In this document: piece by piece, positions 18,209 through 27,081 of the stretch
Position numbering within the stretch: the stretch's first letter is position 1
Layout of the letters: each line of letters begins with the position of its first letter
Assembly (NCBI RefSeq): GCF_016917755.1
Contig: NZ_CP070326.1
Coordinates: 4,650,001 to 4,714,000, forward strand
Source: Streptomyces noursei
GTDB lineage: Bacteria > Actinomycetota > Actinomycetes > Streptomycetales > Streptomycetaceae
Length of the DNA: 64,000 nt
Reading direction: 5' to 3'
Translations under genes and position numbers: made by a program
Notes under the pieces: model-generated
Database searches by the model: none
Told to the model about the DNA's origin: nothing
Seen by the model: only the letters and a program-made list of their open reading frames with translations

Positions 18209-19019
18209 TGTCGCGGGTGGTGAACCGCGCCCAGGCCGCCGAGCCGAACACCGCCGCGTAGAGCGCCTGGAGGCCGAGGTTCCGCAGGATCCCGTCCAGA
18301 TAGACCGGGTCGCGGAGCAGGTCCGCGAAGGACAGCCAGTAGTGCGGGAAGAGGTACGGCTGGATGGCCTGGAGCTGCGGTATGCCGTCCAGGATCTGGG
18401 CGGTGAGCACCAGGCCGACGGTCGTCGCCATGGCGGCGACGCCGCTGTCGGTGAGCGTGGAGACGAACAGGCCGAGGGCCGCCACCCCGAGCAGGGAGAG
18501 CGCCACGACGCCCGCGATGGCCAGCGCCCGCAGCAGCCCCTCGCCGAAGGATATGGACGTCCCCGAGAGCAGCGTCACCTTGCCCAGGGGGAACAGCAGC
18601 GCCCCGGTGGCCAGCGCGGACAGCGCCACGACGAGGGTGCCCGCCAGGCAGAACGCCACGACCGTGACGAGCTTGGCGCACAGCAGGCGGGTACGGCCGG
18701 CGGGGGCGACCAGGAGGTAGCGCAGCGTCCCGGTGTGCGCCTCGCCGGCGAGGGCGTCGCCGGCCACCACCCCGACGGCCATCGGCAGGAACACCGGCAG
18801 CGTCACCGCGAGGGCGGTGAAGACCAGGAAGAGGCCGTTGCCTGCGATCCCGGCGAGGAACGCCGGACCGCCGCCGCCCCCAGCGTGCCGCCCGGTCTGG
18901 ATCCGCACGGCGACGCCCACCAGCACGGGGACGCCCGCCAGCACGGCCAGCAGCACCAGGGTGCGCCAGCGCCGGAAGGTCGTGGCGATCTCACTGCGCA
19001 GCAGGTCAGCCCGCAACAT
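18198..19019 (-). CDS. ABC-2 type transporter permease
   Basis: The 273-residue membrane protein has about six helices and the ABC-2 permease layout. It shows the typical segment AGEAHTGTLRYLLVAPAGRTRL, in which the system senses a cytoplasmic loop between helices 2 and 3. It is encoded just downstream of its ATPase, with a 14-base overlap (19006-19019), so the two form one exporter. The cargo is unknown. The LolA-like exported protein encoded upstream (20160-21425) may be functionally linked but is separated from the pair by a strong hairpin. Confidence 0.9.
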   Translation of the reverse strand: MLRADLLRSEIATTFRRWRTLVLLAVLAGVPVLVGVAVRIQTGRHAGGGGGPAFLAGIAGNGLFLVFTALAVTLPVFLPMAVGVVAGDALAGEAHTGTLRYLLVAPAGRTRLLCAKLVTVVAFCLAGTLVVALSALATGALLFPLGKVTLLSGTSISFGEGLLRALAIAGVVALSLLGVAALGLFVSTLTDSGVAAMATTVGLVLTAQILDGIPQLQAIQPYLFPHYWLSFADLLRDPVYLDGILRNLGLQALYAAVFGSAAWARFTTRDITA

Positions 19020-20025
19020 CGAATCCCTCCCCGGTCAGTCGGACGAAGGCGTCCTCCAGGGAGGGCCGTTGGGTGCCGAAGGCCCGGACCCGGACGCCGG
19101 CGCGGACCAGCGCGGCGTTCAGCTCCGCCGGGTCCGGGGGCGCCGGGCCGTCCGGCGGCGCCTCGGGCAGTTCGCCGGTGACCCGGTCCCCGTCGGCCCG
19201 CAGACCGGTCAGGCCGTGCTCCTTGAGGACCCGGACGGCATCGGCCGGATCGGGGGTGGTCACCGCCAGGCGGCCGTGGCCGCCCGGGCCGAGGACGGCC
19301 GCGGTCAGACCGGCGACCGGCCCCTGGGTGACCAGCCGACCCCGGGCCATCACCGCGGCGTGGGTGCAGACCTGCTCGATCTCGTCGAGGAGGTGGGAGG
19401 AGAGGAAGACGGTGGTGCCGTCCGCCGCCAGCTCCCGCACCAGGGCGCGGATCTCCCGCATGCCCTGCGGGTCCAGGCCGTTGGTCGGCTCGTCCAGTAC
19501 CAGCAGCTCGCGGGGCTGGAGCAGGGCGGCGGCCAGCCCCAGGCGTTGCTTCATGCCCAGGGAGTAGGCGCGCGCCTTCTTGCCGGCCGCGGCGGCCAGG
19601 CCCACCCGGTCCAGCGCCCGACCGACCCGCTCGCTGCGGGTGCGGGGATCGGCGGCCGGGTCGGCGGCGTCGAACCGCCGTAGGTTGTCCCGTCCGCTGA
19701 GGAAGCCGTAGAGCGCCGGGCCCTCGATGAGCGCGCCGACCCGGGGGAGCACCTGGCGGACCGCGCCGGGCATCGGCTGGCCGAGCACCCGGGCGGTGCC
19801 GGCGGTCGGCTCGATCAGGCCCATCAACATCCGGATGGTGGTGGTCTTGCCCGAGCCGTTGGGGCCGAGGAAGCCGAAGACGCTGCCGCGCGGCACGGCG
19901 AGGTCCAGCCCGTCGACGGCGGGCCGGCCGCCTCGGTAGGTCTTGGTCAGCCCACGGGTCTCGATCACCCGGTGCTCGGCGTCCGGCGTCGCGCGCCCCT
20001 GGTCCGCGGCGGGTGGTGCTGGCAC
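19006..20025 (-). CDS. ABC transporter ATP-binding protein (ABC-2 exporter type)
   Basis: The single-domain ABC ATPase of about 339 residues has Walker A GPNGSGKTT, signature YSLGMKQRL, Walker B LLVLDEPTNGLDP and H-loop SSHLLDEIEQ. A ~100-residue C-terminal extension is typical of drug/polypeptide ABC-2 exporters. Start choice is uncertain. GTG at 20025 follows a G-rich tract. A TTG at 20043 is in frame, but it abuts AGGAG directly and would translate through a run of 11 G (20031-20041 on the complementary strand). That homopolymer is a likely length-variation site. The permease gene overlaps its 3' end. Confidence 0.9.
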   Translation of the reverse strand: MPAPPAADQGRATPDAEHRVIETRGLTKTYRGGRPAVDGLDLAVPRGSVFGFLGPNGSGKTTTIRMLMGLIEPTAGTARVLGQPMPGAVRQVLPRVGALIEGPALYGFLSGRDNLRRFDAADPAADPRTRSERVGRALDRVGLAAAAGKKARAYSLGMKQRLGLAAALLQPRELLVLDEPTNGLDPQGMREIRALVRELAADGTTVFLSSHLLDEIEQVCTHAAVMARGRLVTQGPVAGLTAAVLGPGGHGRLAVTTPDPADAVRVLKEHGLTGLRADGDRVTGELPEAPPDGPAPPDPAELNAALVRAGVRVRAFGTQRPSLEDAFVRLTGEGFDVAG

Positions 20026-20095
20026 GGTCTCCCCCCCCCCCAACTCCTGGCGTACGGCGGCCCCTCGGGGCCGTGCGGCGGAGCGCGCGGACCGC

Positions 20096-20144
20096 GGCCG
20101 GGCCGCGCCGCTCCCCCCGTCGGGAGGTGCGGCGCGGCCCGGCC
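20096..20144 (-). terminator. Terminator after the LolA-like gene
   Basis: A perfect 16-bp stem, GGCCGGGCCGCGCCGC paired with its complement at 20129-20144, encloses a 17-base loop. It lies 16 bases after the stop of the LolA-like gene and before the ABC ATPase start. It should largely separate transcription of the exported protein from the transporter pair. Confidence 0.85.
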
Positions 20145-20159
20145 GCCGCCGTGGGCCCC

Positions 20160-21425
20160 CTACTTCTTCGCGGCGTCGGCAGCGGCTATCAGGGCCTGCT
20201 TGTCGACGGCGCCGACGTAGACCGTGCCGTCGTCGGTCATCAGGGCGTTGACCAGACGGGTGCTGAAGAGGTGGCCGGAGCCGAAGGAGCCGGTCACCTT
20301 GCTGCCCAGACTGTCCAGGAACTTGCCGGCGTCGCCCTTGGCGAGCTGGTCCTTGCCGCCGGGCCCGGCGGGGGTCTTGAGCGTGGCGATGGACGTCCAG
20401 CCCTTGCCGATGACCTGGAAGCCGCCGCCCTTCGGGCCCTTGTGGCCGTCGAGGCCCTTGTGGTCCTTGAGGCCCTTGAGCTCCTTCCCGTGCTCGCGGG
20501 CGGCCTGCTCCGCGGCCCGGTCGCCGTTGACCACCTTGGCGCCCTTGGGCGGGGTGAAGGCGAAGGTGTCCGCGGCCGGGCGGGCGAAGTCGACGCGGGT
20601 GTAGCCGACGTCGATCGCGGCCGGGCCACCGCTCTTGGGGGTGAGGGTGAACTTCAGCGGGACGCCGTTGGCGGCGTCCACCGCGACCCGGATCGAGCCG
20701 ACCGTGGAGGCGGCCTGCTTGGGCTTGATGACGAGCTGGTAGGCGTCCCGCCCGGCGACCTTGGCGGTGTCGCCGACCGTCACCGAGGTGGTGTCCCCGG
20801 CGGCCTTCAGGGCCTCCTTGGCCAGGTCCTGCGGGGTGGCGTTCTGCAGGCCCTTGGAGAGGCCCTCGGGGGCGCCGCGGTGCGCACCGTGGTGGGCGTC
20901 CCGGGGGGCGGTGTGGTGCACGGCGCTGTTGCTGCCGCTGTCGTACGCCCAGACGTCCTTGCCGTTGTGGATGAGGGTGTAGTCGGCGGAGTTGCCGACG
21001 ATCGACACCCGCTGCTTGTCGGGGCCGTCGACGGCGACCCGCAGGGTGTGCGTGCCCGAGGCCAGCTCGGTCAGCTTGCTCTGCGGCGAGGCGGCACCGC
21101 CCGCGCCGTCCCGGCCCTGCCCGCCGCCGAAGCCGCCGGCGCCCATGCCAGCCGGCAGGGCGGGCAGGCCGAGGTCCGTGGTGACCTGGACCGTGCCGGA
21201 CAGCTGCTGGACATCGGACTTGGCGATCTTCGCTATCAGGTCCTGGGCGGAGATCTTCGGCAGGTCCGGAGACCCGGATCCGGCGAACGCCGGGACCAGC
21301 CCGATCGTCGCGGCCGTCACCCCCGCCACCGCGACCGGTACGGCGTACCGCATCGCCTTACGGCGCTTCGAGGAGCGCTCCCCGTCCCATTCCCCGGTGA
21401 CCTCAGTCGGTTCGTTCCGTGGCAT
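20160..21425 (-). CDS. Exported LolA/DUF2092-like protein
   Basis: The 421-residue exported protein has a charged N-terminus and a signal or anchor helix at about residues 28-48 (MRYAVPVAVAGVTAATIGLV). An outer-membrane lipoprotein carrier (LolA)/DUF2092-like beta-rich domain follows, with pieces such as LRVAVDGPDKQRVSIVGNSA and YQLVIKPKQA. A His/Lys/Gly-rich insert (KGLKDHKGLDGHKGPKG) splits the domain near residues 330-350. The ATG at 21425 is preceded by GGAGGTAGG. In actinobacteria such proteins are cell-surface lipid-binding candidates, and here it precedes an ABC exporter. The specific function is unknown. Confidence 0.8.
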   Translation of the reverse strand: MPRNEPTEVTGEWDGERSSKRRKAMRYAVPVAVAGVTAATIGLVPAFAGSGSPDLPKISAQDLIAKIAKSDVQQLSGTVQVTTDLGLPALPAGMGAGGFGGGQGRDGAGGAASPQSKLTELASGTHTLRVAVDGPDKQRVSIVGNSADYTLIHNGKDVWAYDSGSNSAVHHTAPRDAHHGAHRGAPEGLSKGLQNATPQDLAKEALKAAGDTTSVTVGDTAKVAGRDAYQLVIKPKQAASTVGSIRVAVDAANGVPLKFTLTPKSGGPAAIDVGYTRVDFARPAADTFAFTPPKGAKVVNGDRAAEQAAREHGKELKGLKDHKGLDGHKGPKGGGFQVIGKGWTSIATLKTPAGPGGKDQLAKGDAGKFLDSLGSKVTGSFGSGHLFSTRLVNALMTDDGTVYVGAVDKQALIAAADAAKK

Positions 21426-21683
21426 CTGGCCTACCTCCGTCGTGTGCGGCGGTGCTGTGTCGTCCACTCGTCCACCCGCCGGACCATGATGGCCCGCCCC
21501 GCCGCTTCGTGGTGTTCTCCATCCCACCAAAAACCGCGGATCCCGGCGTCAACCCGCAGGGCCAACTCCACGTACTGCTGAGGGATGACACCCGGCCACG
21601 AACAACCCGGCCTCGTACACCGCCGGTCGCACCGTCCCGAGGGAAAGCCCTAGGGGACGCCGCGTCGGCGGCTGCCGTCGGGC

Positions 21684-22697
21684 TCAGCCCGCGCGGTGCA
21701 CCACCGTGTCGCACAGCTCTTCCAGGGCCGTCTTCGCCATGCACTCCGGCAGCGGCGCCAGCGTCGCGCGGGCGTCCTCGGCGTAGCGCACGGTGTCCCG
21801 GCGGGCCTGCTCCAGCGCCGGGTGGGCGCGCAGCCCGGCCAGCGCCTCGGCGTGCCGGGCGTCGTCGGTGAGGTCGCCGGCCAGCAGCTCGCACAGGGCG
21901 CGGTCCTCGGCGGTGCCGGCGCTGCTCTCGGCGAGCTCCCGCAGCCGCAGGACCGGCAGCGTCGGGATGCCCTCGCGCAGGTCCGTGCCGGGCGTCTTGC
22001 CGGACTCGTGGGAGTCGCTGGCGATGTCCAGGACGTCGTCGGCCAGCTGGAAGGCGGTGCCCAGCCGCTCGCCGTACTGGGTGAGGATGTTGACGGTGGT
22101 CTCGTCGGCGCCGGACATCATCGCGCCGAAGCGGCCGGCGACCGCGATCAGCGAGCCGGTCTTGCCCGCGATGACGTCGAGGTAGTGCTCGACCGGGTCG
22201 CGGCCGTCGCGCGGCCCCGCAGTCTCCAGGATCTGGCCGGTCACCAGGCGCTCGAACGCCTGGGCCTGGATCCGGACCGCCTCCGGGCCGAGGTCGGCGA
22301 GGATGTGCGAGGCGCGGGAGAAGAGGAAGTCGCCGGTCAGCACCGCGACGGAGTTGCCCCAGCGGGCGTTGGCGCTGGCCACTCCGCGGCGCACCTCGGC
22401 CTCGTCCATCACGTCGTCGTGGTAGAGCGTCGCCAGGTGCGTCAGCTCCACGACGACGGCCGCGGGGACCACACCGGGGCTGAAGGGGTCGCCGAACTGG
22501 GCGGCCAGCATCGCCAGCAGGGGTCGGAACCGCTTGCCCCCGGCGCGCACCAGGTGCTGTGCGGCCTCGGTGATGAACGGCACGTCGCTCTTGGTGGCCT
22601 CCAGCAGGCCCTCCTCGACAGCCGCCAATCCGGCCTGGACATCGGCTTCGAGAGCCTTGTCCCGCACGCTCAGCCCAATGGGCCCGACGACGGTCAC
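21684..22697 (-). CDS. Polyprenyl diphosphate synthase, probably for the menaquinone side chain
   Basis: The 337-residue trans-prenyltransferase makes long-chain polyprenyl diphosphate from IPP and an allylic primer. Both Asp-rich Mg-binding motifs are present: DDVMDEAEVRRG and QLADDVLD. So are the GGKRFRP segment and KTGSLIAVAGRFGAMMSG. The residues before the first DDxxD lack bulky floor-blocking aromatics at close range, consistent with long products, but chain length is an inference. GTG at 22697 is chosen for its AGGAGT ribosome site 7 bases upstream. In this menaquinone-rich neighbourhood (mqnA, mqnC, menG, a reductase) it most plausibly supplies the isoprenoid tail. Confidence 0.9.
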   Translation of the reverse strand: MTVVGPIGLSVRDKALEADVQAGLAAVEEGLLEATKSDVPFITEAAQHLVRAGGKRFRPLLAMLAAQFGDPFSPGVVPAAVVVELTHLATLYHDDVMDEAEVRRGVASANARWGNSVAVLTGDFLFSRASHILADLGPEAVRIQAQAFERLVTGQILETAGPRDGRDPVEHYLDVIAGKTGSLIAVAGRFGAMMSGADETTVNILTQYGERLGTAFQLADDVLDIASDSHESGKTPGTDLREGIPTLPVLRLRELAESSAGTAEDRALCELLAGDLTDDARHAEALAGLRAHPALEQARRDTVRYAEDARATLAPLPECMAKTALEELCDTVVHRAG

Positions 22698-23505
22698 GAG
22701 GGATACTCCTGTCTGCTGACGATCAAACTGAATGTCGATCTGTCGCTGTCTCCACCATTGGCCAGCGTATCCGGTCACGGTTGGATCACCACGAGCGCCC
22801 GCCCCCCGAACCACTCGGCCAGCACAGAAGCCGCCCCGAAGGTACGTTCTTGATCCACCGCCCGGTGCGGCATTTCTCCGGGAGAAATAGGGCGGCAGGG
22901 GCGTGAGGTGCCTCAAGAGCCTCTGATGTCACAGCAGTATCGGGCGAACTGCCCCTGGTGGAGGCCACCACGCGCCGTCGGGCGGGCCGCGCCGTTCACT
23001 CTCTCCAGTAACAAGCGGAGGGAGCTACTCCCTTCTGGGCCCCGGACTCCCCTTCCGAGTCCGGTAGCCGCGTCCGCCCCCGCGCCGCCCGCTTCGACCG
23101 CAAACCCCGGAAACCGGAGAAGGCAGAGAAGACACAACAGAGAGGACAGAGAGGCCAGAGAAGGCAGAGGAGGCAGAGGAGGCAGAGGAGACCCCCACCA
23201 GCCCCGCAGACCCAACGAACCCAACAAACCCCCGCAAGCCTGAATTGAGCGGTGCAGCAAGGCATTTCCCCTCTTCGGCGAACCGACGTGCCCCACCCTG
23301 CCGGCCCGCCCTGCGCTTCCCGGCGCTTCCCGGCCCGCGACCGTCCGTTCCCGGCCGCGGGCCGCCCCGTTGATCGCCACCGGTCGTACCCTGATCGACG
23401 GACCCACCGGTCCACGGGGCGCCCGTCCCCGCTCTCCACCCGGTTCGCGCGGGGAGCCCCCGGCCGGCCGCCCACCGGCGACGACGAACGCGAGGAGCAG
23501 TGTCC
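22698..23505. other. Long divergent intergenic region with a polypurine repeat tract
   Basis: These 808 bases separate the prenyl synthase (minus) from the fumarylacetoacetase gene (plus). Open frames here have poor codon usage for this genome and no ribosome sites, so none is called. The outstanding feature is a purine-rich plus strand at about 23115-23190. It has 9-base direct repeats of GGAGGCAGA and many GGCAGAG units. Both flanking promoters must lie within this region. Confidence 0.55.
23120..23190. repeat. Polypurine tract with 9-bp tandem repeats
   Basis: The plus strand is almost entirely A/G. The core, about 23158-23190, holds three head-to-tail 9-base units (GGAGGCAGA), with related GAGAAGGCAGA units upstream. 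It is compositionally unlike the flanks and lies in non-coding DNA. It could form a triplex or act as a slippage-prone minisatellite. Confidence 0.65.
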
Positions 23506-24735
23506 ATGCCCGAGCAGAGCCCGTTCGACCTGCCCGAAGGCGACCCCTTCGGCCCGCACACCCTCCCCTACGGCGTGTTCAGCACCGCCGACGCGCCCGA
23601 CCTGCGCCGGCTCGGCGTCCGCTACGGCCGCCACGTCCTGGACCTGGCCGCCCTGCCGGACGCCCTGCCCGGCACCGTCCCCGCGCCGCACGCCGCCCTG
23701 CTCACCGCCGCCTCCCTCAACCCCCTGCTGGCCGCGGGCCGTCCCGTCTGGCAGGCGGTCCACGCGGCCGTCCGCGCCGCGCTGACCGACCCCGCGCACC
23801 GCACCGCGGTGGCCCCGCTGCTGCGCCCGCTCGACGACGTCACCCTGCACCTGCCCTTCGAGGTCGCGGACTACGTCGACTTCTACTCCAGCGAGCACCA
23901 CGCCACCAACGTCGGCCGGATCTTCCGCCCCGACGGCGCCGCGCTGCCGCCCAACTGGAAGCACCTGCCGATCGGTTACCACGGCCGGGCCGGCACCGTC
24001 GTGGTCTCCGGCACCCCCGTGGTGCGACCGCACGGCCAGCGCAAGGCCCCGGCCGATCCCGCGCCGGTCTTCGGCCCGTCCACCCGCCTGGACATCGAGG
24101 CCGAGGTCGGCTTCGTCGTCGGCACACCCTCCGCGCTGCACGCGCCGGTGGGCCTGGACGCCTTCCGGGAGCACGTCTTCGGCGTCTGCCTGGTCAACGA
24201 CTGGTCCGCGCGCGACATCCAGGCGTGGGAGTACGTGCCGCTCGGCCCGTTCCTCGGCAAGTCCTTCGCGACCTCCGTCTCGGCCTGGATCACCCCGCTG
24301 GACGCCTTCGACGCGTCCCGGACGGCGCCGCCCGCCCGGGACGTGGCACCGCTGCCGTACCTGAACGACGCCGCCGCCGAGCCGGGCGGCCTCGACCTGC
24401 GCATCGAGGTGCGGCTCAACGGCGAGGTGATCTCCCGCCCGCCGTTCGCCGCGATGTACTGGACGGCCGCCCAGCAGCTGGCCCACATGACCGTCAACGG
24501 CGCGTCGTTGCGCACCGGCGACCTCTACGCCTCCGGCACCGTCTCCGGGCCCGAACCCGACCAGCTCGGCTGCCTGCTGGAGCTCACCCAGGGCAAGGGC
24601 CCCTACCTCCAGGACGGCGACGAGATCACCCTCACCGCCTGGGCACCCGGCCCGGACGGCGCCCGGATCGGGCTCGGCGAGGTCACCGGACGGGTGCTGC
24701 CCGCCGCGGAACTGCCCGCCGGCCGCCCGGCCTGA
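23506..24735 (+). CDS. fahA: Fumarylacetoacetase
   Basis: The 409-residue enzyme hydrolyses fumarylacetoacetate to fumarate and acetoacetate, the last step of tyrosine/homogentisate breakdown. The N-terminal ~110-residue FAA domain precedes the catalytic domain. Metal and active-site motifs are visible: DYVDFYSSEHHATNVGR, LDIEAEVGFVVG with the two metal-binding Glu, and VNDWSARDIQAWEYVPLGPF. Length fits the bacterial and eukaryotic FAH family (about 420). ATG at 23506 is chosen because GAGGAG lies 8 bases upstream; a GTG at 23500 is too close to it. No homogentisate dioxygenase gene is adjacent. Confidence 0.95.
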   Translation: MPEQSPFDLPEGDPFGPHTLPYGVFSTADAPDLRRLGVRYGRHVLDLAALPDALPGTVPAPHAALLTAASLNPLLAAGRPVWQAVHAAVRAALTDPAHRTAVAPLLRPLDDVTLHLPFEVADYVDFYSSEHHATNVGRIFRPDGAALPPNWKHLPIGYHGRAGTVVVSGTPVVRPHGQRKAPADPAPVFGPSTRLDIEAEVGFVVGTPSALHAPVGLDAFREHVFGVCLVNDWSARDIQAWEYVPLGPFLGKSFATSVSAWITPLDAFDASRTAPPARDVAPLPYLNDAAAEPGGLDLRIEVRLNGEVISRPPFAAMYWTAAQQLAHMTVNGASLRTGDLYASGTVSGPEPDQLGCLLELTQGKGPYLQDGDEITLTAWAPGPDGARIGLGEVTGRVLPAAELPAGRPA

Positions 24736-24854
24736 CCGACCGCCCGGCCCCTCAAGGCGGCGCCGGACGCCGTCCGCCCCGCGCCGCTCGGCCGCCGTCC
24801 GCCCCGGCCCGCTGCTAGCCTCGCGTCACCTGTCCCACAACGGAGGAGACGTAC

Positions 24855-25343
24855 GTGCGCAAGGCAGCGCAGTTCGCCGGGGCGGCCGCCATCGCCGCAC
24901 TGCTGCTCAGCGGTTGCGGAAGCAGCGGCGACAGCGGCAAGGACGCGACCACCCCGAGCAAGGCGCCACAGGACGCCCCGTCGACCGCGGGCGGCGGCGA
25001 CGGCAAGGCCGCGGACCCCACCGCGGTCGAGGGCGCCTGGAAGGGCGGCACGCCGGCCAGCCCGCTGGTCCTGGTGGTCGCCAAGGGCACCGTCGCGTTC
25101 AGCAACGGACACAAGTCCGCCTGCATGGGCAAGGTCGAGAAGATGGCCGGGATGACCATGGCCGTCCTCAAGTGCACCGACGGCGACACCACCCGCACCA
25201 TGGGCACCCTCAAGCCGGGCGCGGACGGCAAGACGCTGACCGTCGACTGGAAGAGCGGCCCGACCGAGAAGTACACCAAGACCGACGACGGCAGCATCAA
25301 GGTCCCGGACATGCCCAAGCTCCCGGACATGCCCAAGAGCTGA
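24855..25343 (+). CDS. Small putative lipoprotein, function unknown
   Basis: The 162-residue product has a lipoprotein signal: a short basic start, a hydrophobic core and lipobox LLSGC with Cys21. A Ser/Gly/Pro-rich linker follows, then a ~90-residue domain beginning VEGAWKGGTPASPLVLVVAK, which resembles secreted 'protein of unknown function' lipocalin-like repeats. Two Cys later in the chain could form a disulfide. The C-terminus has a doubled PDMPK unit, reflected in an 18-base DNA repeat. The start is GTG at 24855, with GGAGGAG upstream. It is transcribed convergently with nuoN and separated from it by a bidirectional terminator. Confidence 0.8.
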   Translation: MRKAAQFAGAAAIAALLLSGCGSSGDSGKDATTPSKAPQDAPSTAGGGDGKAADPTAVEGAWKGGTPASPLVLVVAKGTVAFSNGHKSACMGKVEKMAGMTMAVLKCTDGDTTRTMGTLKPGADGKTLTVDWKSGPTEKYTKTDDGSIKVPDMPKLPDMPKS

Positions 25344-25370
25344 CCGCTCCCCCGTCCTCCCGCACAACGG

Positions 25371-25410
25371 CCGCCGCCCGGCTCCCCCTCTCGGGGGCAC
25401 CGGGCGGCGG
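25371..25410. terminator. Bidirectional terminator between the lipoprotein gene and nuoN
   Basis: A perfect 11-bp stem, CCGCCGCCCGG against CCGGGCGGCGG, encloses an inner CCCC/GGGG pairing. It sits in the 85-base gap between two convergent genes and ends the nuoA-N operon on the minus strand. Confidence 0.85.
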
Positions 25411-25428
25411 TCGCGCGCGACGGGCGGG

Positions 25429-27081
25429 TCAGCGGATGAAGATCCCCGCGTGCCCGGCCAGATCGAGGAAGTACTGCGGCGCCAGGCCCAGCACCAGCGT
25501 GGCCGCGACGCCGACCGCGATGGCGGTGGACGTCAGGACGCTGGGCACCGCGACCGTCGGGCCGTCCGCCTTCGGCTCGCTGAAGAACATCAGCACGATC
25601 ACCCGGATGTAGAAGAACGCCGCGATCGCCGAGGAGATCACACCGACCACCACCAGCCAGCCCGCGCCGCTCTCCGCCGCCGCCTTGAACACCGCGAACT
25701 TCCCGGCGAACCCGGACGTCAGCGGGATGCCCGCGAAGGCCAGCAGGAACACCGCGAAGACCGCGGCCACCAGGGGCGAACGCCGTCCCAGCCCAGCCCA
25801 CTTGGACAGGTGGGTGGCCTCGCCGCCGGCGTCCCGGACCAGCGTCACCACGGCGAACGCGCCGAGCGTGACGAAGGAGTAGGCCGCCAGGTAGAAGAGG
25901 ACCGAGGAGATGCCGTCCTGGCTGGCGGCGATGACACCGGCGAGGATGAATCCGGCGTGCGCGATGGAGGAGTACGCCAGCAGCCGCTTGATGTCGGTCT
26001 GGGTGATGGCCAGCACCGCGCCGCCCAGCATGGTCAGGATCGCCACGCCCCACATCACCGGCCGCCAGTCCCAGCGCATGCCGGGCAGGACGACGTACAG
26101 CAGCCGCAGCAGCGCACCGAACGCGGCGACCTTGGTGGCGGCCGCCATGAAGCCCGTCACCGGCGTCGGGGCGCCTTGGTAGACGTCCGGCGTCCACATG
26201 TGGAAGGGCACCGCGCCGACCTTGAACAGCAGGCCCATCAGCACCAGCGCGCCGCCGATCAGCAGCAGCACGTCGTTGCCCATCGTGCCGGCCAGCGCCG
26301 GGTCGACCTGCCGGGCGCCGTCCGAGATCACCTCGGCGATCCCGGCGTACGACACGGTGCCGGCGTAGCCGTAGAGCAGCGCCACGCCGAACAGCAGGAA
26401 GGCCGAGGAGAAGGCGCCAAGCAGGAAGTACTTCACCGCGGACTCCTGCGAGAGCAGCCGCTGGCGGCGGGCCAGCGCGCACAGGATGTAGAGCGGGAGG
26501 GAGAAGACCTCCAGCGCGATGAAGAGCGTCAGCAGGTCGTTGGCGGACGGGAAGATCAGCATGCCGCCGACCGCGAAGAGCAGCACCGGGAAGACCTCGG
26601 TGGTGGTGAACCCCGCCTTGACCGCGGCCTGTTCGGCCTCGCCGCCGGGGACGGCGGCGGCCTGCGCGGCGAAGGAGTCCACTCTCTTGCCGTGCGCCAC
26701 CGGGTCCAGCCGCCGCTCGGCGAAGGTGAAGACCGCGATCAGCGACACCAGCAGGATCGTGCCCTGGAGGAACAGCGCGGGGCCGTCCACGGCGATCGCG
26801 CCCATCGCGGCGAGGTGCGCCTTGGACGAGCCGAAGCCGCCGGCCGCCAGGCCGATCACCGCGGCGAACGCGGCGGCCAGCGCCACCACGGACAGCAGCA
26901 CCTGCGCGTAGTAGCGGCTGCGGCGCGGCAGGAACGCCTCGATCAGGACGCCGACGATCGCGGCACCGAGGATGATCAGCGTCGGCGACAGCTGGACGTA
27001 CTCGATCCGCGGGGCCGGGATCCTGCCCGGCGCCCCGGCCGCCGCCGTCCACAGGCTGTGGACGCTTGCCACGGAACTCAC
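25429..27081 (-). CDS. nuoN: NADH-quinone oxidoreductase subunit N
   Basis: This 550-residue antiporter-like membrane subunit is the last gene of the 14-gene nuo operon. It has about 14 helices, with the conserved proton-channel segments FALEVFSLPLY-type (IALEVFSLPLYILCAL), GAVPFHMWTPDVYQGAPTPV and TQTDIKRLLAYSSIAHAGF, including the key Lys and Glu/His residues. A ~20-residue insert near residues 130-150 is Ala/Glu-rich. The GTG start at 27081 overlaps the nuoM stop (GTGA). A terminator follows at 25371-25410. Confidence 0.96.
   Translation of the reverse strand: MSSVASVHSLWTAAAGAPGRIPAPRIEYVQLSPTLIILGAAIVGVLIEAFLPRRSRYYAQVLLSVVALAAAFAAVIGLAAGGFGSSKAHLAAMGAIAVDGPALFLQGTILLVSLIAVFTFAERRLDPVAHGKRVDSFAAQAAAVPGGEAEQAAVKAGFTTTEVFPVLLFAVGGMLIFPSANDLLTLFIALEVFSLPLYILCALARRQRLLSQESAVKYFLLGAFSSAFLLFGVALLYGYAGTVSYAGIAEVISDGARQVDPALAGTMGNDVLLLIGGALVLMGLLFKVGAVPFHMWTPDVYQGAPTPVTGFMAAATKVAAFGALLRLLYVVLPGMRWDWRPVMWGVAILTMLGGAVLAITQTDIKRLLAYSSIAHAGFILAGVIAASQDGISSVLFYLAAYSFVTLGAFAVVTLVRDAGGEATHLSKWAGLGRRSPLVAAVFAVFLLAFAGIPLTSGFAGKFAVFKAAAESGAGWLVVVGVISSAIAAFFYIRVIVLMFFSEPKADGPTVAVPSVLTSTAIAVGVAATLVLGLAPQYFLDLAGHAGIFIR

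Noticed and set aside
22913..23407. Minus-strand frame in the prenyl synthase/fumarylacetoacetase gap, with a Leu/Pro/Ser-rich middle
   Set aside because: The apparent hydrophobic stretch is just the translation of the polypurine repeat. It has no ribosome site, poor codon usage and no domain.
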